Origin: Enterobacter ludwigii
Lineage (GTDB): Bacteria; Pseudomonadota; Gammaproteobacteria; Enterobacterales; Enterobacteriaceae
Direction of reading: 5' to 3'
Assembly: GCF_001750725.1 (NCBI RefSeq)
Contig: NZ_CP017279.1
Location: 868,001 to 932,000, forward strand
DNA: 64,000 nt
Below, in pieces: positions 58,515-64,000 of this stretch. The number at the start of each line of letters is the position of its first letter. Position 1 is the stretch's first letter. Position numbers and translations under genes: made by a program. The notes beneath the pieces are model-generated. The model saw nothing but the letters and a program-made list of their open reading frames with translations. It ran no database searches and was not told where the DNA came from.

Positions 58515-59564
58515 ATGCCAGTGTTACACAACCGCGTTTCGAATGAGATGTTAAAGGCGCGTATGTTGGCTGAAACCGAACCGCGCACGACAATCTCATT
58601 CTACAAATACTTCACCATCAACGATCCACAAGCGACCCGCGATGCGCTTTATCAGGCCTTCACGACGCTGAATGTTTTCGGGCGCGTCTATCTTGCCCGT
58701 GAAGGCATCAATGCCCAGATCAGCGTACCGGAAAGCAAAGTGAACGCCTTCCGCGACCTGCTTTACGGGTTCGATCCGGCTCTCAACGGTGTACGCCTGA
58801 ACATTGCCCTGGATGATGACGGTAAATCATTCTGGGTACTGCGCATGAAAGTGCGTGAACGCATTGTCGCGGATGGTATTGACGATCCGGCGTTTAACGC
58901 CGCTGATGTCGGGGAATACCTGAAAGCGGCGGAAGTGAATGCGATGCTGGACGATCCGGATGCGGTGTTCATCGATATGCGTAACCATTATGAGTATGAA
59001 GTGGGGCATTTCGAAAACGCGATGGAAATTCCGGCTGATACCTTCCGCGAGCAACTGCCAAAAGCGGTTGAGATGATGCAGGAACATAAAGATAAAAAGA
59101 TCGTGATGTACTGCACCGGCGGGATCCGCTGTGAGAAGGCCAGCGCCTGGATGAAGCACAACGGGTTTAATAAGGTCTGGCACATTGAAGGCGGCATTAT
59201 TGAGTACGCCCGCCGTGCCCGTGAGCAGGGTTTACCGGTGCGTTTTATCGGTAAGAACTTTGTCTTTGACGAACGAATGGGCGAGCGTATTTCAGAGGAT
59301 GTGATTGCCCACTGTCACCAGTGCGGTACGCCGTGTGATACCCATACCAACTGCAAAAATGACGGATGTCATTTGCTGTTTATTCAGTGTCCGGCCTGTG
59401 CCGAGAAATTTAACGGATGCTGCAGCGAACTGTGCAGTGAAGAGAGCATGCTGCCGGAAGAGGAGCAACGCCGTCGTCGTGCAGGACGGGAAAATGGTAA
59501 CAAGATTTTTAATAAATCCCGTGGACGTCTGAACACCAAACTGGGTATTCCCGACCCTGAATAA
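58515..59564 (+). CDS. trhO: tRNA uridine 5-hydroxylation protein TrhO (rhodanese family)
   Basis: Oxygen-dependent enzyme forming 5-hydroxyuridine at tRNA position 34 (349 aa; formerly YceA). N-terminal acylphosphatase-like domain, rhodanese domain about 146-240 with Cys200 in the loop CTGGIRC, and a C-terminal Cys-rich part ([14 protein letters not shown]) probably binding metal. The start at 58515 matches the E. coli MPVLHNR N-terminus. Confidence 0.95.
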   Translation: MPVLHNRVSNEMLKARMLAETEPRTTISFYKYFTINDPQATRDALYQAFTTLNVFGRVYLAREGINAQISVPESKVNAFRDLLYGFDPALNGVRLNIALDDDGKSFWVLRMKVRERIVADGIDDPAFNAADVGEYLKAAEVNAMLDDPDAVFIDMRNHYEYEVGHFENAMEIPADTFREQLPKAVEMMQEHKDKKIVMYCTGGIRCEKASAWMKHNGFNKVWHIEGGIIEYARRAREQGLPVRFIGKNFVFDERMGERISEDVIAHCHQCGTPCDTHTNCKNDGCHLLFIQCPACAEKFNGCCSELCSEESMLPEEEQRRRRAGRENGNKIFNKSRGRLNTKLGIPDPE

Positions 59565-59571
59565 GGCTGAT

Positions 59572-59598
59572 GCCCGGCAGCGTGAAAGCCTGCCGGGC
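59572..59598. repeat. REP-like palindrome between trhO and yceI
   Basis: GCCCGGCAG-9 nt-CTGCCGGGC between convergent genes; no T-run, so REP-like element rather than classical terminator, though it may act as one. Confidence 0.55.
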
Positions 59599-59605
59599 GT
59601 CGTTA

Positions 59606-60184
59606 TTATGACTTCTGCTGAACGCCTTCAACGGAAATAATCAGTTCGACATCCTGAGAAGCAGGGCCCAAATCGGTAGTAATATTAAAGTCTTTCAGGT
59701 GAATTTTACCTGCGGCTTCAAATCCGGCACGTTTACCCCCCCACGGATCGTCACCCTGGCCCATTAATTTTGCATTCAGCGTAACCGGTTTTGTCACGCC
59801 GTTGAGCGTCAGGTTGCCGGTAATATCCAGCTTATCGCCATCTTTTTTCACTTCCGTGGAGGTGAAGGTGGCCTGCGGGAATTTAGACACGTTCAGGAAT
59901 TCCGCACTGCGCAAATGTTTATCGCGTTCTGCATGATTGGTGTCGACGCTGTTGGTATTAATGGTCACGTTGACTTTATCGGCGGCAGGATTTTTTTCGT
60001 CAAAGCTGAATGTGCCGTCAAAATCATTAAAGGTGCCATACAGCCAGCTATACCCGAGATGCTGAATACGGAAATTGACGAAAGCATGTTGGCCCTCTTT
60101 ATCAATTTTATAGTCAGCAGCAACGGCTGAGCCGGTGGTAAATAACAGAGAACCCAGTGCGATACCCAGCAGGTGTTTTTTCAT
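59606..60184 (-). CDS. yceI: YceI-family periplasmic lipocalin-like protein
   Basis: Periplasmic protein (192 aa; E. coli 191) with signal [22 protein letters not shown] and the YceI beta-barrel that binds polyprenoid-like lipids: [20 protein letters not shown] and [16 protein letters not shown]. One nt after yceJ in a yceJI operon; base- and osmotic-stress responsive in E. coli. Confidence 0.95.
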   Translation of the reverse strand: MKKHLLGIALGSLLFTTGSAVAADYKIDKEGQHAFVNFRIQHLGYSWLYGTFNDFDGTFSFDEKNPAADKVNVTINTNSVDTNHAERDKHLRSAEFLNVSKFPQATFTSTEVKKDGDKLDITGNLTLNGVTKPVTLNAKLMGQGDDPWGGKRAGFEAAGKIHLKDFNITTDLGPASQDVELIISVEGVQQKS

Positions 60185-60185
60185 T

Positions 60186-60752
60186 TTAAGCTCCAGAGTC
60201 AACTGACGAGCGGCCAAGCATGCGCTTTAGCGTATCGTCTTTATCGATGAAATGATGTTTAAGGGCGGCAAGCCCGTGCAGCACGGACAGGATAACCACG
60301 CTCCATGCCAGCCAGAGGTGAATCACCCCGGCAATATCGGCCTGTGATCCCGCATCGGCAAGCGTTGCCGGGACATCAAAAATGCCAAAAACGCTTATCG
60401 GTTTACCCTCTGCTGTCGAGATGAGATAGCCGCTGATCAGAAGAGCGAAGAGCAGCGCATAAAGCGTAATATGCGCGGCAACAGCGCTGATACGGGTAAA
60501 TTTACTGTGGGTCTTTGGCGCGGCAGGCGGCGGTGAAATGTGTCGCCAGATCACGCGAATAACCAGCCCCATCATCAGCAGCACGCCGATGCTCTTATGC
60601 AGCTCCGGGGCCTGGTGATACCAGCCATCGTAATAGCTGAGCGTCACCATCCAGAGGCCAAGTCCGAACATGGCATAGACCGCAATAGCAAATATCCAGT
60701 GCAAGCTTATGGATATTATTCCATAGCGCCGGGAGGTGTTACGCAATTGCAT
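60186..60752 (-). CDS. yceJ: Cytochrome b561-type membrane protein YceJ
   Basis: Four-helix di-haem cytochrome b561 homologue (188 aa, E. coli length). Haem-ligand histidines in [37 protein letters not shown] and [12 protein letters not shown]. Upstream gene of yceI. The start at 60752 was picked by E. coli length; an in-frame ATG at 60770 adds six residues. Confidence 0.93.
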   Translation of the reverse strand: MQLRNTSRRYGIISISLHWIFAIAVYAMFGLGLWMVTLSYYDGWYHQAPELHKSIGVLLMMGLVIRVIWRHISPPPAAPKTHSKFTRISAVAAHITLYALLFALLISGYLISTAEGKPISVFGIFDVPATLADAGSQADIAGVIHLWLAWSVVILSVLHGLAALKHHFIDKDDTLKRMLGRSSVDSGA

Positions 60753-60980
60753 CAGGATTACCATTATCAAATAAACAGAGCAGTAAAAATGAACGGGAAG
60801 GAATGATATTGCAACTGAAATAAGTCGATATTGATTTTTATTTTATTTATTTCAGCGGTTTTGAAAATGATCCGCAAAGGTAATTCAATGTCTTCGTGCA
60901 AGATTTAACAAAGGGCTAATTGAGGAATTGTTCTAACTTAAGTAAATATAAAGTAATGTCAATAAATGTCAGGCAGGCTT

Positions 60981-61094
60981 TCAGTAAAATACAATGTAAA
61001 TAAAATCAATGATGGCCAGCAGCGCCCACAATAAGATATAGAGCATCAAATGCTCACGAATATTATTGATGAGAAAACCCACAACTTTGCGCAT
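60981..61094 (-). CDS. yceO: Small membrane protein YceO
   Basis: Short frame of 37 codons in the yceJ-solA gap reading [20 protein letters not shown] and then [37 protein letters not shown] closely follows E. coli YceO (46 aa), shortened at the N-terminus. One hydrophobic helix, probably inner membrane. Same gene order as E. coli. No function is known to me. Confidence 0.82.
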   Translation of the reverse strand: MRKVVGFLINNIREHLMLYILLWALLAIIDFIYIVFY

Positions 61095-61113
61095 AGCGCC
61101 CCGCAAACCGTAA

Positions 61114-61147
61114 CAAAAAGACGGGCTCCGGAACGTCCGAAGCCCGT
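61114..61147 (-). terminator. Terminator of solA
   Basis: ACGGGCTTCGGA-cgt-TCCGGAGCCCGT on the minus strand, followed by CTTTTTG. It lies just upstream of yceO. Confidence 0.82.
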
Positions 61148-61153
61148 GGTGGA

Positions 61154-62272
61154 TTATCCGTTAAAACGTGAAAGAGAGAAGGGCGTCAGATCAAACTGCG
61201 GTGTAATACCCTGGGCAAACTGCGCGGCAATTTCACCCAGCACCGACGCGTACTTAAAGCCATGACCGCTCAGACCGGTGATGAGCAATGTGTTCTCATG
61301 CCCGGGCAGCGTATCGATAATAAAGTCTTCGTCCGGCGTGTTGTCGTAGGTACATGCCGCGCCATAGAGTAAGCCACCGACGCCCGGCAGAATATTTCGC
61401 AGGAACGAGAAAGCTTCAGAGCCATCCTGTGGGTAGGCGCCAAACGGTTTACGTTCTTCAGGAGAGGAGATAATTTGTCCTCCATTGTGTTTCCCGATTT
61501 TGAGCGCGTCTTTATCCGAAGGGAAGCCGTAGAACTGATCGCCGTTGGGTAACTCGCCGGTGAACGCCGGGAATTTATTCTGCGTACTGTAACGGCCATC
61601 AGACTGGAACCAGGAGAAGACCTTGCGCACCGGCTGTACGGGCAGGTCTGGCAGCAGACGGGTTACCCAGGTACCGGCACTGATGAGCAATCGGGAGGCC
61701 GTGTACTCTCCGTCCAGGGTTGTCACCGTGACACCGTCAGCATCATGTTTAATGGCCTCGACCGGGCAATTGAAAAGCTGGGCGCAGCCTGCTTTCGCGG
61801 CCAGCGCTATCCAGGTTTTTATTGCTGTTTCGCAATGCAACACCCCAGAATGGGCTTCAAAGAGACCAACATAATCGTCCGGGACGGTGATTTCCGGCCA
61901 GCGTGACATGATCCCCGCCGCGTCGAGCTTCTCAACGTCCAGGTTAAATGTCTTCGCGCTGCGTTCGACGCTGGCGAGAAAATCAGAGCGGGCAGGACCA
62001 AGGTTAATGATGCCCGTGCGTTCGAAAATGCGTTCCTCAGTCTGTTTAGCCAGTTCGTCCCAGAGCGCTTGCGCGCGAAGTACCAGCGGGACATAGCGCT
62101 CGCCTTCACCATAGGCATGACGAATGAGGCGAGTATCGCCATGATGGCTTCCCTCTGAATGAGGGGGAAGATGGGCATCTATCATCAGAACCTTGAGGCC
62201 AGCCTGAGTGGCATAATATCCGGCGGCAGAACCAACGGAGCCGCTACCAATAATAATCAGATCATATTTCAT
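61154..62272 (-). CDS. solA: N-methyl-L-tryptophan oxidase SolA
   Basis: FAD-dependent sarcosine oxidase-like enzyme (372 aa, E. coli length) oxidising N-methyltryptophan and sarcosine. N-terminal dinucleotide-binding [16 protein letters not shown]; the covalent-FAD cysteine lies in [15 protein letters not shown] near residue 308. Start at 62272 (MKYD) as in E. coli, two codons inside the open frame. Confidence 0.95.
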   Translation of the reverse strand: MKYDLIIIGSGSVGSAAGYYATQAGLKVLMIDAHLPPHSEGSHHGDTRLIRHAYGEGERYVPLVLRAQALWDELAKQTEERIFERTGIINLGPARSDFLASVERSAKTFNLDVEKLDAAGIMSRWPEITVPDDYVGLFEAHSGVLHCETAIKTWIALAAKAGCAQLFNCPVEAIKHDADGVTVTTLDGEYTASRLLISAGTWVTRLLPDLPVQPVRKVFSWFQSDGRYSTQNKFPAFTGELPNGDQFYGFPSDKDALKIGKHNGGQIISSPEERKPFGAYPQDGSEAFSFLRNILPGVGGLLYGAACTYDNTPDEDFIIDTLPGHENTLLITGLSGHGFKYASVLGEIAAQFAQGITPQFDLTPFSLSRFNG

Positions 62273-62346
62273 GGGCATCTCTTAAACTAACGCTTTGTTA
62301 GCAGAGTAATTAACATCGGGGGCTTATACAAGGGAGAAATAAATAA

Positions 62347-62363
62347 GGCACCCCGAGGGTGCC
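62347..62363 (-). terminator. Hairpin downstream of bssS
   Basis: GGCACCC-cga-GGGTGCC, followed on the minus strand by TTATTTATTT; probable terminator. Confidence 0.55.
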
Positions 62364-62388
62364 TGTAGAGTGAAAAGTGGGCTAAACG

Positions 62389-62643
62389 CTAATGCCGTTT
62401 ATACTCATTTTCCTGGTAGTCGCCAGATTCTATTTTTGCGATGCCTGCTTCCAAAATAGAAATAAACTGACGGGCGACGTCTGTCGTAAGCCACAGCGTC
62501 TGTCCAACTTCCGCTTCTTCACGGTTCAGCTGATTTGGGGTCTGGTAGTGCAAACGCAGCATCAGTGCATCGTAGCTGTCTACGGTACTGATATCCCAGC
62601 CAACGAGTGGGTGGGTCTGGATGACTTCGCTATTCTTTTCCAT
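62389..62643 (-). CDS. bssS: Biofilm regulator BssS
   Basis: Small cytoplasmic protein (84 aa, E. coli length) affecting biofilm formation through signal and indole-related genes in E. coli. Starts MEKNSEVIQTHPLVGWDIST; C-terminus NEYKRH. Three residues upstream of Met are open but lack a ribosome site. Confidence 0.94.
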   Translation of the reverse strand: MEKNSEVIQTHPLVGWDISTVDSYDALMLRLHYQTPNQLNREEAEVGQTLWLTTDVARQFISILEAGIAKIESGDYQENEYKRH

Positions 62644-62867
62644 TATAACCCCCATAATGCGTGTTAGAAGACAACGACTTCGAGGTTCAATGCATGTTTT
62701 TCTGAAGCAACTTCAGTATACAAGTAATAAGGGTTCCTAAGGGAAAAATAAACAGCTAGCAACACATTTTTCTGCTTTTTAGGATTGTTCGAACAATAAA
62801 ACACCATGTTGTTCACGATTTTTAAAGAAGTTGCCGAATTAATTTGAACTTTCTGGATTTTCAGGCG

Positions 62868-62898
62868 AAAAAAAAGCCGGGGCGACCCGGCAAAAAAA
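62868..62898 (-). terminator. Terminator of dinI
   Basis: GCCGGG-4 nt-CCCGGC with T-run (TTTTTTTT) on the minus strand and A-rich flank on the other. Confidence 0.85.
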
Positions 62899-62916
62899 CA
62901 CAATGAGGGAGCAGTG

Positions 62917-63162
62917 TTAATCTGTGATGAACCAGTCGTCGGCGCTTTCCCACGTTTCCTGCAGGATTTGGGTGATACGCGCTTTATCTTCTTTCGCGCC
63001 GCCAATGACGGAGAGGTTGTTTGCGGCCGCGTAACGCACCGTTACGGCACCGTCGTTTTCGGGAAAGGTGTTGTTAATACGACGGGATAATTCGCCTGCA
63101 AGCGCATCAAGCGCGCCGGCAGGCAGAACGGTAGTTTTGGCTATGGTGACTTCAATACGCAT
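62917..63162 (-). CDS. dinI: DNA-damage-inducible protein I
   Basis: SOS-modulating protein (81 aa, E. coli length) that binds and stabilises RecA filaments. MRIEVTIAKTTVLPAGALDA at the N-terminus and the acidic C-terminal helix ITQILQETWESADDWFITD are characteristic. A LexA box lies 22 nt upstream. Confidence 0.96.
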   Translation of the reverse strand: MRIEVTIAKTTVLPAGALDALAGELSRRINNTFPENDGAVTVRYAAANNLSVIGGAKEDKARITQILQETWESADDWFITD

Positions 63163-63183
63163 AAATGCCCCCTGTGTAATATA

Positions 63184-63199
63184 CTGTTTATTTATACAG
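63184..63199. promoter_or_regulatory. LexA box of dinI
   Basis: CTGTTTATTTATACAG: CTGT-N8-ACAG with an AT-rich core, full match to the SOS box. Confidence 0.9.
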
Positions 63200-63236
63200 G
63201 TATATTATCGGTTTGACAACAAGGGGCACTGATTTT

Positions 63237-64000
63237 TTAGCGTTTTACCGTCCAGCGAACGGTTTCACCTGCCAGGAATGGGATCAGCGTGTCATCGGTC
63301 AGTGGAATGGCTTCCTCAACCTGGCTCTCTTTACGTTCCAGCTCAATGAAGGTCTCATTGACCGGCAACCCATAAAAACGGGGGCCATTGAGTGAGCAGA
63401 ACGCCTCGAAATGCGGCAGGGCATTCATCTCTTCAAACACGGTTGCATAGCTGGCGAGAGCGGTTGGGGCATTAAAGCAGCCCGCACAGCCGCAGCTTGC
63501 TTCTTTGCGATGACGCGCATGAGGTGCGGAATCCGTGCCCAGAAACGCGCGGGAGAAACCGCTGGCAACCAGTTCGCGCAGCGCCTGCTGGTGAATGTTA
63601 CGCTTGAGGATCGGCAGGCAGTACAGATGTGGACGTACACCGCCAACCAGCATGTGGTTACGGTTAAACATCAAATGCTGTGGCGTGATGGTGGCGGCGA
63701 TAAGCTCGTTACCGTCGCGGACATACTCAGCGGCATCTTTGGTGGTGATGTGCTCGAAGACCACTTTGAGCGCGGGAAGGCGCTGACGCAGGGGCTCCAT
63801 CACGGTGTCGATAAAACGGGCTTCACGGTCAAAGATGTCGATCTCGGCATGCGTGACTTCACCGTGAACCAGCAGCGGCATACCCAGTTTCTGCATGCGC
63901 TCCAGCACCGGCATGATGGCATCAATGCTGGTAACGCCGTGGCTGGAGTTGGTGGTGGCATTGGCCGGGTAAAGTTTCGCAGCGGTGAATACGCCTTCGT
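63237..64000 (-). CDS. pyrC: Dihydroorotase PyrC (N-terminal part beyond window)
   Basis: Type II dihydroorotase of pyrimidine biosynthesis; 254 of about 348 residues are present, and the frame is open to position 64000. Visible: [13 protein letters not shown], metal-site HGEV near [24 protein letters not shown], and [15 protein letters not shown] with the catalytic Asp. Internal Met 63914 is not the start. Follows dinI as in E. coli. Confidence 0.96.
   Translation of the reverse strand, partial: EGVFTAAKLYPANATTNSSHGVTSIDAIMPVLERMQKLGMPLLVHGEVTHAEIDIFDREARFIDTVMEPLRQRLPALKVVFEHITTKDAAEYVRDGNELIAATITPQHLMFNRNHMLVGGVRPHLYCLPILKRNIHQQALRELVASGFSRAFLGTDSAPHARHRKEASCGCAGCFNAPTALASYATVFEEMNALPHFEAFCSLNGPRFYGLPVNETFIELERKESQVEEAIPLTDDTLIPFLAGETVRWTVKR

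Overview
The window is a stretch of enterobacterial chromosome. Most of it follows the Escherichia coli core order agp-yccJ-wrbA-ymdF-rutG..A-rutR-putA-putP-efeUOB-phoH-serX-ghrA-ycdXYZ-csgGFED-csgBAC-ymdA-ymdB-opgC-opgGH-yceK-msyB-mdtG-lpxL-trhO-yceI-yceJ-yceO-solA-bssS-dinI-pyrC, with protein lengths equal or nearly equal to the E. coli ones. Differences in content (a galactan cluster at the left end, no pgaABCD, no clsC, an intact efeU, and two extra genes between putP and efeU) point to Enterobacter or a close relative such as Lelliottia or Leclercia rather than E. coli. This is inference from gene content; no 16S or marker phylogeny is possible here.

Layout. (1) 1-10905: a galactan (beta-1,4-galactan) utilisation locus. 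It has an ABC importer (ATPase, binding protein, two permeases), a periplasmic GH53 endo-galactanase, a cytoplasmic GH42 beta-galactosidase, a LamB-type porin and a LacI-type repressor, plus a stand-alone 80-residue EIIB(Glc)-like PTS domain that the classical Dickeya gan locus is not described as having. Repeated operator-like sites and a CRP-like site lie in its two regulatory regions. (2) 10947-14183: a short MgtE-type magnesium transporter preceded by an M-box Mg2+ riboswitch, a divergent DedA-family gene with a PhoP-box-like repeat between them, and a divergent SDR/HxlR pair sharing a palindrome. (3) 14270-24299: agp, wrbA-yccJ, ymdF, an EamA exporter and the complete rutABCDEFG/rutR pyrimidine-catabolism system with a sigma-54-type promoter and a RutR-like box. 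(4) 24296-37266: an LprI-like protein, putA/putP with five GTTGCA boxes between them, a DUF3574 lipoprotein, a nucleoside transporter, Fur-box-preceded efeUOB, and phoH with a three-repeat Pho box.

(5) 37334-40944 is the most unusual part. Two identical tRNA-Ser(GGA) genes, each with its own promoter, bracket a 3.3-kb islet (isochorismatase-like hydrolase, pirin, LysR regulator). Each tRNA is followed by roughly 182-bp repeat units that carry the last 18-19 nt of the tRNA and a copy of its terminator. This resembles the rtT-type repeats of the E. coli tyrT operon. The islet sits where E. coli carries the pga genes.

(6) 41177-64000: ghrA, ycdXYZ, the two divergent curli operons with their long regulatory region, the osmoregulated periplasmic glucan genes, lipid A acyltransferase lpxL, the tRNA hydroxylation protein trhO, the SOS gene dinI with its LexA box, and a pyrC cut by the window edge. 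No CRISPR array, prophage, insertion sequence, rRNA or plasmid gene was seen.
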